Source: Chloranthus sessilifolius (lineage: Eukaryota > Streptophyta > Magnoliopsida > Chloranthales > Chloranthaceae). From it: a stretch of DNA of 64,000 nt. This document shows positions 10,793 to 21,603 of this stretch, in pieces (position 1 is the first letter of the stretch; each line of letters starts with the position of its first letter). Made by a program: the position numbers and the translations under genes. The notes under the pieces are model-generated. The model did not search any database, was not told the DNA's origin, and saw only the letters and a list, made by a program, of their open reading frames with translations. Where the stretch lies: the NCBI GenBank assembly GCA_021018995.1, contig CM037587.1:90579251-90643250 (forward strand), in the 5' to 3' direction.

Positions 10793-11849
10793 GTCTTCCC
10801 TCCTTATAGAATTTTTGTCCTAAAAAATTTATATACTTTATTCAAAGAAGTATGGATACTTCGTAGTCCCATATTTGGGTTGTTACATTCTTCCCTCCTT
10901 ATAGGAATTTTCGTCCCTAAAAAATTCATGCGCCTAATTTGGCTGCAAATACACAGTACCAAGCTAAAGAGCATGACTACTGTTAGTGGTGTTAATACTG
11001 AGTGTACACCAAAATGGTCATACTACATCTGTCACATTAATCCACATAAATTCATGAACTCCTAACAAGATATCCCCAACTAAGATGAACATTTATCCAC
11101 CACTAAGTTATCCATTTATTCTATAAGCTTTGCAGGCTATTAATGCATCACGGATAATTAGGATTATCAAAAATGATAAAGCATTCATCCATAACTTATA
11201 ACCATTTTAAATACTAATCACAATCACAATTATCCATATAGTGAATTAAATCATTTCATAAAATAACCATTCCATAAACATGGAGGCTATTTAAAGCATT
11301 ACTCTGCAAAAGCTCATTACCATTTAAGTTACCACCATGATCATACAATTGTTTCTCATTTGCCTTTTGCATCATCAAACAACAATCAATCATTGAAACA
11401 AGCTAACCACGCTTTAAAGCCATTAATCTCCAAAATCATTAATAAAATATATTCAACCATCCACAAAATAACCAAGGTAAATTTACAATTATCATTCTCA
11501 AATGATAAAAAAATAACCATCCAACTAGAGTCAAAGATACAAAGTGAATCCACCAGGATTCAATAGTTTTTCGACATCCATACCCATAAATATTCTAACC
11601 ATCCAAAACCATAAAATTGTAGACCATTCATTGTGAACCATCATCGCATAAACATAACCCAATTTTTAAAAGACACCTAAAATTTCTCTCCAAACTAAAC
11701 AAAAATCTCACCAAACCAAGTCCTCCTCATTGACCCATCTTCGCCTTGGGACAATCTTTTATCCGATGTCCTGTCCGGCCATACTTGAAGCATGCGCTTG
11801 TGACCCACCAACACTCCATCGTCCTGTGTGGTCAACACATTTTCCTGAG
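10793..11849 (-). pseudogene. Second copy of the internal region with gag knuckle remnant
   Basis: It repeats 9265-10320 with small indels. At about 11715-11828 the minus strand encodes the gag knuckle again, but the second cysteine is now tyrosine (CFKYGRTGHRIKDC). The gag sequence stops at a TA microsatellite, upstream of which (in the coding direction) LTR sequence resumes. It therefore carries less gag than the first copy. Confidence 0.7.
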
Positions 11850-11882
<33 letters not shown>

Positions 11883-11886
11883 TATT
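11850..11886. repeat. (TA)n microsatellite at the gag/LTR junction
   Basis: A run of TA dinucleotides marks the point where gag sequence meets the truncated start of the right LTR. It probably marks the breakpoint. Confidence 0.8.
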
Positions 11887-12654
11887 TTTTTTCTTCTTTA
11901 AACCAAATCCAATTGGAAAAACCCAGATTGCCAGATCACAGATCACAATCAGATACAAAATATTTGGTACATCCACATACATGCAGAAATTAAAGTATAT
12001 AATACTTATGACGTAATTAAAATCTCTAGTTCTAATATCCAATATGAACAATAAACTAAACAAACCACCGGTGATGGCCGACCATCACTAAAACAGTGGT
12101 GTATAAAGTATATATATAATAGTACGAATGTACCAAGCCCAAACTTACCAAAATTCACAATGTACTAAATCTACGATCCTTGAACTAGGAGCATAAATCC
12201 TCAAATGGAAGATCTCCTTCTTTTGGTACGTAGTATGGATCCTTCTCATAGCCATGATCCCAACCAAAACCTTCCCCTGTGATGTATAGTCGGGGTGAGC
12301 TAACAGTCTAAGCTCAGTGGAGAAAACTGATATCAGTATACATCTCATCAGTCATGCATAGATTCAAAGACAAAGATCAAAATATTTTCATATTAAAACT
12401 GATGACATTTTCATACTCAAAATAGAAACTGAATCCAAAGTACCTTTTTCTTTCAAAACCTTAATTGATTTCAAATGCCTTTTCTTATCAAAACTTAAAT
12501 TGATTTCAAATGCCTTTTCTTATCAAAATAAAACTGATTTCGATTCACATTCTCTTATATGTCATATCTTGATTTACTGAATTCGATTCATATTCTCTTA
12601 CATGTCTTATCTTGAGTTTACTAAGTTTGATTCACATTTACTTACATGTCTTAC

Positions 12655-13230
12655 TTATTCGATTCATGGATATCCCGTCGTGTCGGTTCGAGATTAACCG
12701 CCGTGTCGGTTCGATTCACGGATTAACTACCGTATCGGTTCGATTCTGCCCTAGCGGCTCACAAGGTACTTATAATCCACTCATAACGGTCCACATGCAC
12801 ACATAATCCGCCCTAGCGGTCCATGGTATGTAGGGTACTTATAATCTGCCCATAGCGGTCCACAGACACCCATAATCCGCCCTAGTGGTCCGCATTATAT
12901 TTTTCTTGACTTATAGTTTGATTCACGGATATCCCGCCGTGCCGGTTCGAATCACGGGTATAACTGTCATACCAGTTTGATTTACGGATTAACTACCGTA
13001 CCAGTTCAATTCACGGATTAACTGTAGTACCAGTTCGATTCACGGATATCCCGCCGTGCCGGTTCGATTCACAGAGACTATCGTACCAGTTCGATTCATG
13101 GTTATCCGCCGTGCCGGTTCGATTCATGGAGAATGCCGTACCAGTTCGATTCATGGTTATCCACTGTGCCGGTTTGATTCACTTACGTGGCTTACACATT
13201 AGGTTCACGGATATTTCGCCGTGCCAATTC
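12655..13230. repeat. LTR minisatellite array with B-box-like cores (second LTR)
   Basis: About a dozen units contain (g/a)gttcgattcac, often preceded by cc and followed by gg(a)atatcccgccgtg or attaactgccgta. A second class, atccgccctagcggtcc, lies at about 12740-12895. It is homologous to 6840-7460. Confidence 0.8.
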
Positions 13231-13354
13231 GATTCAAAGCTTATAAATTCATGTTCAATTTCATATTTCAAGTTCATTTTCGGAGTTCCAAATGCATAAG
13301 GTTCAAGTACTAGTCAATGATGCAAAACTATTTTATTTTTCAAATACAATAAAA

Positions 13355-13998
13355 TATTGAATTCTAAAACTATTTCAAAATCACTCAAATACCATACTTA
13401 ACACATTTCATTTGATCATATCAAGCATCTATGAAAAATCAAATAAAAATGTAATTGTGTATAAAAATTTTCCCACCATAACCTCAAAGTTGCGTGAAGC
13501 CAAGCAAAGCCCTATCAATGGCTTCTCGCCCTCAATTTATCTCACAACATATAATGATGCATCAAGGATTGATTCTAATCGCTAATAACTTAGACATTTT
13601 TAAGTGTTTCCTCAAAATTGAGGTAAAAATGGGCAAGTTCGTGCTAACTTAGAATTTGACCCAATTTCCCCATAAATATTGAATTCTAAAACTATTTCAA
13701 AATCACTCAAATACCATACTTAACACATTTCACTTGATCATATCAAGCATCTATGAAAAATCAAATAAAAATGTAATTGTGTATAAAAATTTTCCCACCA
13801 TAACCTCAAAGTTGCGTGAAGCCAAGCAAAGCCCTATCAATGGCTTCTCGCCCTCAATTTATCTCACAACATATAATGATGCATCAAGGATTGATTCTAA
13901 TCGCTAATAACTTAGACATTTTTAAGTGTTTCCTCAAAATTGAGGTAAAAATGGGCAAGTTCATGCTAACTTAGAATTTGACCCAATTTCCCCATAAA
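13355..13998. repeat. 322-bp direct tandem duplication in the right LTR
   Basis: 13355-13676 and 13677-13998 are almost identical: I see only isolated differences (for example catttcattt versus catttcactt, and gttcgtgc versus gttcatgc). The left LTR has a single copy (7545-7860). The duplication post-dates insertion and is recent. Confidence 0.9.
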
Positions 13999-16787
13999 TT
14001 TTGACCTTTAAAACTTCTAATTTATGAATTTGTTAATTCATAAGAGTTATATAGCTAGTTGTCCTCTTTCCAACGTCGTAGGAATCATGTCAATCCGAGT
14101 TCAGAACAGAAAGTTACGACCAAAATATCGTCTGATGTTAGTCCTACAACCACGATTCTTGCTGAGCAACTTTAAAGGTTCTTGAGCTATTTGTCTTGAT
14201 GTTTTTGGCTATTCTCTAAAGGCACCTCACCCGCGCGAGTTTTCTAACTCCCGCGTGCGACTGGTTCTGATTTTGCGCATTTTAGGGCTTTTCAAACTCA
14301 TTTTTACATCAAAATTTAACCTTTTTTATTCTAATCTTTTGCACACATCTAAGCTACATAGTTTCAACCAATTTAAATGAAATCTTACCTTCTAAAATCG
14401 TGCATGCAAGTTCTACAATGACCAAAATAAATGGATTCGGCATCAAACACACTTGCTCCTCCAATGGTTCGATCTCTTCTCTCTAGCCACAATGGTGATG
14501 AAGATCGACGTTCTTGAGCGAAGAATCCGTAGAGATCTTCTTAGATGAAAGGAGGGCTTGGGATGAGAGATCCAAAGGTTAGGGTTTCAAGGATAATGAG
14601 AAGGGAAATGGGGCTCTTCTCACATGGCTCTTATGGCGTTGAAATCGGAGTTCTTAAGCGAAGAATCTAACAAGATCTACTTGAAGAAGAAGAAGAAGAA
14701 GAAATTTGAGGGAAACCCAAAGTGATTTGGGTTTCAAATGGCAATTGGGAAGGAGGTTTCCCCCTTCTCTCTGTAAGCTCTTCTTTCTCTTCTCTCTAAT
14801 TTCTCAAGCAAGCAAATGAACCCACGTGAGGGGCTTTGCTTTTAACTTGGGGGTGGCTTCGATGTGAAGTTTGCACACCCAAAACGGCGTATTAGTTTGG
14901 TTCGGCGTTAAACACATACACCTAAACAAGGTGTTAACTATTATACAAACTAAACTTTTGGTTTGGTGTGGGGCCTGCACACCCAAACCACTTATCTACT
15001 GAATTCATTGTTAAGCTAATACACTGCAACAGTGTATAAGTTTTGGTCCAAAAATCCAAGACGAAGTCCTAACGGACCCAAGATGATTTTATCTGGAAAA
15101 TCCAAAACGGTGACGTGTTTCTTAATGGACACGTACCTAATAAGGACCTATGGTTTTGGAAATTTAGGGTTCGAGCTGACATTTGGGCTGAGGCCCAAGT
15201 TCAAACATTGGGTTCGGTTTCGTATGCAACGTGCACAAACACACATACACTCTACATAGGGTACGAGTTGGGATTTAATGCACCTAGCACGTAACTCTAA
15301 TTATAACTAGTGGGGTTTCGAGACCACACTACATAGGTCAAATGTTTGACTCGGGTCAAATCAGTCAAAAAGCTGCATTCTTGTCAAAGGTCAACGATTC
15401 AACGTTTTCAAAAATTTCAGGTTATTACAGGTTTAATATTTTTTCTTCTTAATAAAAAGGCCTTATTAGGGATTTTAAAAACATAAGTAGAAAAATATAT
15501 TAGATTAGGGATTTTACCGTCTTTGAGATAAATTTCCTTGTTTTTATTTCGTCATGGAGAATTTAGGTAGCCATACCTCGAAGGAACCATGCTGATTGAT
15601 GATTTTCTTAGCTCCTTCGGAGAGTGAAAGAGCTGAATTTGGATCTATAAAAGAGCAATTTAAACACACTCTTTTAAGTGGCTGCTCTTTGCCTCCAAAG
15701 AGCAATAGAAAACACGACCAAAGCTAGTGCTTACACAGCTCCACTAAGCTGCTGTTCCAGCAATATTGTTGTTTATAATGCTGCTGTTTAAAACAACTCC
15801 ACTAAGCTGTTGTTCCAAAGAAACCACCACTTTACCATACATTGCACACACAAAAAAGAAAACTACACAATAAGATGTTGTTCAGCCTTCAAACGATGAG
15901 TTTTACAGTGATACTTCTGACCTCAGTGCTTCCCGCACTACATGGAATCATTTTTGCCTCAAAAATGAAGTTCTCATTCTCTCTATGTGGAAACTAATGA
16001 GAAAATCTCAGGCCATGGCTCTTAAACAAGTAGATATCTCATTCAATACCCATTCAACTTATAAAAAATACACTAAATAGATCAGTAATGCAAAACCCTC
16101 TGATTAGTTTGATAGACAGGGATTCAATCTTCAGAAACTAGGAGATTCATGAAAAAATAGAAAAATAAGGGTTTAACAAAGATATCAACAGATCTCTCTT
16201 ACCAGCCAAAAACACCTTAAACAATAACCATAGATGAGTTCCAACAATACTACTGTTTACAATGCTGTTGTTTAAAATAGCTCCACTAAACTGTTGTCTA
16301 TTCAGCAGTACTATTGTCTATTCAGCAGTACTGCTATTTTTTCATATGCAAATAGATTATAAAAGATAAGATGGCTAATGTTACTAATAATACAATAATC
16401 TAAATTTCAAACTAAATCTTACAAAAATTGCAAACGGCATTGAAGAAATAATAAAAATAAACCCAATTTAAGAATAAAACCCTAGATCTAAGAGAAAAAT
16501 AGAACCTAGATCAATTCTTAGAGCAAAACCATAAATTCACGGTACAAATCACATGAATCGCAGCAATAAACTACAATAAGCATAAAGCTATCAAGTTTCA
16601 AACCACATGCAACAGATTCTAGGTCTAGAAATCTCAGCTCTAAAATCAAAAAGCTGCCTCAACGGTGTTCCGAGATCTAAGCACGGAGTTCCAAGTTTTA
16701 CGCACGGTGTTCCGAGACCGACAATCTACCTTTGATGTTCCAATTCTCAGATCCAAATGATGTTCAGAAAATAAAAACCTAGAGATT

Positions 16788-17093
16788 GATGAAATCCATT
16801 TTTGAATAGTGGTAATGAATAGATGGAGTCTAATTTCTAACAACAACAATGGAATGATGGAATCCGATCTCGAACAGCGGCAATGGAAAGATGGAATCCG
16901 ATCTCGAACTACGGCAATGAAATGATGGAATCTGATCTCGAACAACAACAAAGAAATGATGGAATCCGATCTAGAACATCGACAATGGATTGTTGGAATT
17001 CGATTGCGATCAACGACAAAGGAACGATGGAATCCGATTGCGAGTAATGCCAATGGATCGATGGAGAGAAGGGTTTGGGTGGGAAATAGGGTT
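16788..17093. repeat. 34-bp phased tandem array (about 9 units)
   Basis: The anchor gatgg (or a one-base variant) recurs at 16788, 16822, 16856, 16890, 16924, 16958, 16992, 17026 and 17060, exactly 34 bp apart. The unit reads about gatggaatccgatctcgaac plus 14 variable bases. It lies 450-700 bp from the CACTA terminus and is likely a subterminal transposase-binding array. A 234-codon minus-strand open frame across it exists only because of the repeat. Confidence 0.88.
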
Positions 17094-17310
17094 TCGGTGG
17101 AGAGAGAGTGGTTTTGGAGAGAGTGAGTGGGTTTGGGTGGGAAATAGGGTCTCCGCATCTGTCGTCGATGGAGAGAGGGGTTTGGGTGGGAATATATCCC
17201 GCGTCTGACGTCGGGTGGAGAGAGAAAGAGTGAGAGGGGTTTGGGTGGGAATATATCCCGCGTCTGACGTCGGGTGGAGAGAGAAAGAGTGAGAGGGGTT
17301 TTGTGAGAGT
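17080..17310. repeat. Subterminal repeats of the CACTA element, 59-bp unit
   Basis: The phrase gaatatatcccgcgtctgac begins at 17190 and again at 17249 with near identity. Degraded versions (gaaatagggt, gagagagagtggttttgg) precede it at 17087 and 17140. Confidence 0.75.
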
Positions 17311-17507
17311 GTTTGTATGTATTTAGACAATGAGTGAATATATGCCGCAAATTGTTTGGGAAATCGGCGCAAATATTAGGCGGGATCCAACGATTTCACA
17401 CATTTTGCAGCGCTTTATCCTAAAATGATCCCAATAATTTGTTTTCGTGACATTTTTCATCAAATGCCTCAAAAAGTGTGTCACTAAAAGTTCATTTTTT
17501 TGTAGTG

Positions 17508-18217
17508 CCTGGGCTCCAGTGAAACGAGACAATCCTTGTGCATGTGCCCAATAATGCCACAGATATAACAGAAGCCAGGGAGCCGCTCATATTGAATTTG
17601 TAGCCATTGTGTCGGAAGGTTTGGGAATTTGAAACATAGACCTCAACGCAAAGGCTTAGTGATGTCCATATGAATTATAGTTCGGAGAAAAGATCCCCAA
17701 CACTTACCATTGTCATCCGCATCAACTCTCTCAAGGTCACCCAAGCATTTAGCAATCTTTTCACTCACTTGAGAATTCATGGCACCAAGAGGAAGACCCA
17801 GGATACAAACCCAGAAAATTACTCTGTTAAAAACAATTTCTTTGATCGATTTATCCGGCGAGCACTCCGATAAAATTATCAAATGTCCATAAAAAATCCA
17901 TGGGCCATGTTTCCTAATAAGGTTTAAATTATCTTGATCCGGGAAGCTAAGAAGGAAGATATTATCTGTCATCTCCCTGATGCTTAAATCCTTTTTTAAA
18001 TTCCACATCCATCTCACCGTATTTTTGAACGCTTCTGAGTTAATCTTCCTGGGACAAAGAACTTTTCCCATAAGGCAGGGGCTAATATGATCATTAACTT
18101 CATCAAGTTTAGCAACTTTAACTTGTTCATACGAAGTAAGATAGAGTTTTGCGTGTAGTTCATGACGGAATCAATGGTATCCTCCATGCCCGAATAGAAA
18201 GGAGAGAAAAACACCAC
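17508..18217 (-). pseudogene. LINE ORF1-type protein: DUF4283 plus CCHC knuckle, broken
   Basis: The frame from 18071 leftward contains the DUF4283 pattern (LCPRKINSEAFKNTVRWMWN, then a FLLSFPDQDNLNLIRKHGPW segment and a LGLPLGAM turn). After an in-frame TGA at about 17641-17643 (likely CGA to TGA, within a KPLR-GL motif) it continues to the knuckle CYICGIIGHMHKDC. This pair is typical of plant L1-type LINE ORF1. Upstream, a frameshift lies between the MEDTIDS start region (about 18190) and the DUF4283 frame. The protein is cut off at 17508 by the CACTA end. ORF2 (endonuclease, RT) would lie beyond the left window edge. Confidence 0.78.
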
Positions 18218-18410
18218 ACGAGAGGCAAATAAAAAACTCTCACAGGGAGTGAGAGAGAGAAGAGACTCTCACAAGGAGAGAGATGGACTCTTACAAGAAG
18301 AGAGAAAACTCTCACGGGGAGAGAGATTCCAAACATTTACCAATATTCTCCTGCCATCTTTTGAGAAAGAGAAAGGAGTGGTATTTAACTTGCTGAGTTA
18401 AAGTTAACAA
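18218..18410 (-). repeat. LINE 5' leader with GAGAGAG/ACTCTCACA repeats
   Basis: The phrase gactctcacaaggagagaga recurs with variation at about 18235, 18262, 18285 and 18308. It sits immediately upstream of the ORF1 start region, so it is taken as the LINE 5' UTR. The exact 5' end is not resolved. Confidence 0.5.
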
Positions 18411-19149
18411 TTCTCATGGATAATATGATATGATAGTTTGGGGTTTTTTAAACAACAAACTTTGCAAATAGGGTTTTTCTATAAATATGGAAAGTTAAGG
18501 AGTTTTATATAAATTCAAAACATGAAAGGGGTTTATTTGCAAAAAAAATCAAAGTTTATTTTAGGAATAATGGCTCTGAACGACATTTAAAAATGAAAAT
18601 ACTGTTTAAATAATCTTATACCATTAAATTAAACTTTTTATCTCACACCATTAAATTGGAATTTATGATTATGGCATGTGGCTCACATCTTTATCTTTGG
18701 AATATGTCTTGGCCCAAAAGAGCATGCCTACAAGTGGATGTAAACCATCTGATTGATGAACTTTAATATAACCATTAAAAGTAAAAAGACTGGTGCACGT
18801 CAATCTCTGATCTACCATGTTGATGGTATAGATCATTCACATCTTAAACTATTGATGGCGAAAGATCATTTAAACATCATTTTGGTGTTTAAATGAGGGT
18901 TGGGAGAGTCAAATCCTTCATTCTATGGATTTGACTCGCTCGACCTTAATTTAAACACCAAATTGGTGTTTAAATGGTATTAACACCATTGACAATTTAA
19001 CATCCGGATAATCCTTATCGACAAAGTGAGCTGATACGTTGAAGGGCAATGTGCTAAAAAATACTCTTATTGGAAGATTTTATTTTTTACCTATCCGATC
19101 TGTGCACTTTACGTAATCAGTTGTCATTTTTATTTTTTAATGGTTGACA
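18411..19149. other. AT-rich non-coding spacer with a small foldback at 18864-18980
   Basis: No gene is seen. 18864-18980 is a compact inverted repeat: arms of about 50 bp meet around ttcattctat, with gagtcaaatcc (18906) pairing with ggatttgactc (18927). Each arm has its own palindrome, catttaaacatc/ggtgtttaaatg at 18867-18895 and atttaaacacc/ggtgtttaaat at 18949-18975. It may be a tiny MITE. Confidence 0.65.
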
Positions 19150-19158
19150 TTCAAAGTT

Positions 19159-19206
19159 GAAAAAATTTCAAAATAATTCCTAAACTTACACCCCGTCATC
19201 AATAAC
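19159..19206. mobile_element. Mutator-like foldback MITE, left piece
   Basis: This is the first 48 bp of a foldback element that resumes at 39825. It is preceded by TTCAAAGTT (19150-19158), repeated exactly at 40232-40240 after the right end. The start GAAAAAATTTCAAAATAA pairs with the right end (AGGAAAATTCCAAAATAA on the minus strand). It was split by the Tekay element. Confidence 0.85.
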
Positions 19207-19490
19207 TGTGACAGCTCGGGCTTCCTTACCTAAAATCCGTGCCGTCAGATCGTTCATGATCTAAAATACAGTGATGCTATGGTATCAATACATTAAACTA
19301 GCTTCCTGACCACTCGATCTTTCCTCACATCAACAATAGGAAGGATTGGGCCATCAGTTAATGGTAAGCTTACATGATGCAAAATTGAAGTGCACTATGT
19401 GGAAACACATCAGAGCCAAGGCGTAAGCAGTATGGAAAAATAAACCTACTAGATGTCCATTCACACATATATCAAAACTATCAATCCACC

Positions 19491-19510
19491 GGTGAAGGCT
19501 GACCTTCACC
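19491..19510. promoter_or_regulatory. Conserved hairpin GGTGAAGG-N4-CCTTCACC in the LTR
   Basis: A perfect 8-bp stem with a 4-nt loop lies 284 bp from the LTR edge. The same position in the 5' LTR (37193-37212) has the same stem with one wobble. The solo LTR (34803-34822) and the Tekay derivative (12070-12089) carry GGTGATGG/CCATCACC instead. Confidence 0.7.
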
Positions 19511-20001
19511 TAAAATAGTGGATAACAAATCACAAAAGTCTAATACTTAACAAGTTTTTTTACTAGATTCTTTACAAATCCCCAAAATATTACACCCTCC
19601 AACTAATCAACTAAGGAAAGTGCTCCTCAGGCAAATCTTCTTCCTCGTTAGGATTGTAATCCGGGTCCTCTTCTTGCTCCGAATCATGCTCCAAATCTAC
19701 TCCTGTAGCTATGATGTATAGTCGGGGATGAGCTACAGTCCAAGCTCAATAGGGAATAAAATTGCTAAAACACTCATTTAACACATTCCAATTCATGAAT
19801 CTTGATGCATATATAAAAGAGGTGTTTAAATAAAATCAAGACTTTGGTAATACTATCAAAGCATATCTTTTCATGGATGCAAGTAATCATGTTAAAAAAT
19901 AATGCATATCAAATCGACAATATGTAACAAGAACTCAGAAACATATCAAGCACAACAAATTGCCAGACCACATAACAGGAGTTCACAAACGAGTTCAATG
20001 T

Positions 20002-20225
20002 CAAGCCCCCTAAGCTCCGTTAATAGGGTCGCTTGAGCCAAGAATTCAAGCCCTTGAGCTACGCTAACAAGGTCCCTTGGACCAAGAATTCGAGCCCTTG
20101 AGCTACGTTAACAAGGTCACTTGAAACGAAATGTCAAGCTCTTGAGCTAAGTTAACAGGGTCGCTTGCATTGAGACCATCAAGCGATTGAGCTACGTTAA
20201 CAGTGTCACTTGATCAAAGACACAA
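20002..20225. repeat. 44-bp LTR minisatellite (5 units), 3' LTR copy
   Basis: The anchor caagccc or a variant recurs at about 20002, 20047, 20091, 20134 and 20179. The unit is about caagcccttgagctacgtta plus acaaggtcgcttgaaccaag. The 5' LTR has the same array at about 37691-37915. Confidence 0.85.
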
Positions 20226-20754
20226 CGAAGGTACAAGGTGTGAACACGTAAACAAAATAGATAGTAGTGATACCATTCGATATAAAAGTCAGAAGCTTGT
20301 GGAGTTAATAAGGTCATAAAACAAAATTTCGTGCACTAAAACATGTAAATCGTGTGCAAAATCCAATTTAAAAGCTTCGAAACATATTGAGATTTTTTTT
20401 ATATATCATTCTTGGAAATATTAAGCATATACTATGTACATCAATAACAAGAATTCGAGGAAAAACAAGAAGTCTGGCAAGAAATTATTCCCTACCTCAA
20501 AGTCGACAATACATGTGTTCGAATGCAAGGATGTCTCGTGGAATCTATTGGCTGCCTCACGGGTTAACCTATATCAGTGCACACTTAGAGTCAAAAGATG
20601 TGTAACGAGTCGCTATGCACACAAGGTTTTCTTAGGTCAAGGCTTTGAAGACAACTCTTAAGTCAAGGCAAAGAGGGCACGCAGGCAACCCAACTAGCCT
20701 TGGCTAAGTTAGGAGGTCGCTCGACTGCTCCCTTTTTAAACTTTAAAGTGCCAC

Positions 20755-21035
20755 TTAAAGTTGCCCGGGCAGCTTTCACCCGAGAAAAATGGCCTGTGAA
20801 ACTCGCCCGGGCGAGCTCACTAAAGAACTTAAGCCCCACGCCTTTTAAGGCAACTCACCCCGGCGAGTTTGAGTGACGCCCGCGCTAACTCTTCAGCATT
20901 ACCTGTTGCTCGGGCAAATTATGCCTGAACTATTTTACCTAAAGAACTCACCCGGGCGAGTTCTTAAAGCACTAGCTTCCAACTCCAAGAAGCCCACTCG
21001 CCCGAGCTAGCTCAGGTTTAACCCGACGAACTCGA
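20755..21035. repeat. CpG palindromic word cluster in Tekay 3' LTR
   Basis: The core CTCGCCCGGGCGAG is perfect at about 20802-20815. Degenerate versions occur near 20762, 20868, 20950, 20998 and 21018. The equivalent cluster is at about 38455-38740 in the 5' LTR. Confidence 0.8.
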
Positions 21036-21596
21036 TCATCTCAGTGTTCGGCCGTCTTCATCCTCAAGCAAAAAATCCTTAATATCCCACAAGACTTATG
21101 CATGTGATCTAGATCTCACAACCAAATGAGCCTAAACCCAAACCAATTTCCTATTCGATTCATACTTTCATCTTTGGTTTTCACGCATGTAACGATTTCG
21201 GCTTCCGATTATCGGAGACTATCGCTTTTCCACAATTCTCCCGTGTTCAATCATCGAACATTCTTGCATGCGCTCGTGCCAATGACGATTTCAAGCCAAA
21301 CTACTAGAGTTTTACGTTCACAAGATCGTGACGTGGTACATACCTTCTTATACGTAGTTTGTACGGTAGAAGTTGAAGAGATTTGCCGTGAAGTTTAGTG
21401 TACGTCCGGCGTTTTGATCACTACTCTCGAAATATTTATGATGATTGATCCAACTGAAGTCTCCGTATTATTCAATGGTTAGAAAAGGTTCCAACTGTTG
21501 GGTCTCAAGAGTTGAGAATGGATGAGTTTCTATTCTCTCTTTCGCTCTTCCTTGTTTTCAACGGAAGTGCATGGCTCTTATGCGTGCAAGGTGAGT

Positions 21597-21603
21597 TTTA
21601 TAT
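21597..21603 (-). promoter_or_regulatory. TATA box, 3' LTR copy
   Basis: The minus strand reads ATATAAAAC, followed by a leader with pyrimidine tracts. The matching box in the 5' LTR is at 39297-39303. Confidence 0.5.

Larger units (their letters stand above)
6295..15429 (-). mobile_element. Rearranged non-autonomous Tekay-like retroelement
   Basis: The order is LTR (6295-9264, left end removed by the Tat insertion), internal region with gag remnant (9265-10657), a 135-bp LTR end (10658-10792), a second copy of the internal region (10793-11850), and a second LTR (about 11878-15429). Each LTR end (TTATTACA or TTATTATA) is followed by a pyrimidine-rich stretch that is a polypurine tract on the minus strand, so the element reads leftward. 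No protease, RT or integrase is present. The layout suggests unequal recombination between copies, with most of the middle LTR deleted. The base at 15430 continues CACTA-like sequence. Confidence 0.72.
11878..15429 (-). repeat. Right LTR of the Tekay derivative (5' LTR)
   Basis: It aligns with 6295-9264 and extends further left, matching the start region of the solo LTR at 34560-34830 (aaacttagg-like phrase, then the ggtgatgg hairpin). It lacks roughly the first 100 bp. It contains a hairpin at 12070, minisatellites at 12655-13230, a 322-bp tandem duplication, CpG words at 14220-14270 and the end TTATTACA at 15429. Confidence 0.75.
15430..17507. mobile_element. CACTA-type DNA transposon, right end only
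   Basis: The right terminus reads on the minus strand CACTACAAAAAAATGAAC, the classic CACTA terminal inverted repeat. The neighbouring 3 bp (CCT, 17508-17510) is the expected duplication length. No transposase is recognisable in 15430-17507. Only subterminal repeats (34-bp array, 59-bp repeat) and an AT-rich stretch with repeated ccactaagctgctgttcc phrases (15745, 15800, 16280) are seen. The left end is not in the window; the Tekay derivative probably split the element at 15429/15430. Confidence 0.7.

Noticed and set aside
15940-15960. CACTAC near 15950 as the CACTA left end
   Set aside because: It lacks the AAAAAAA run, the CCT flank and the terminal repeat of the right end.
16646-17350. 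234-codon minus-strand open frame
   Set aside because: It lies across the 34-bp and 59-bp arrays and has no domain. Openness follows from repeats lacking stops.
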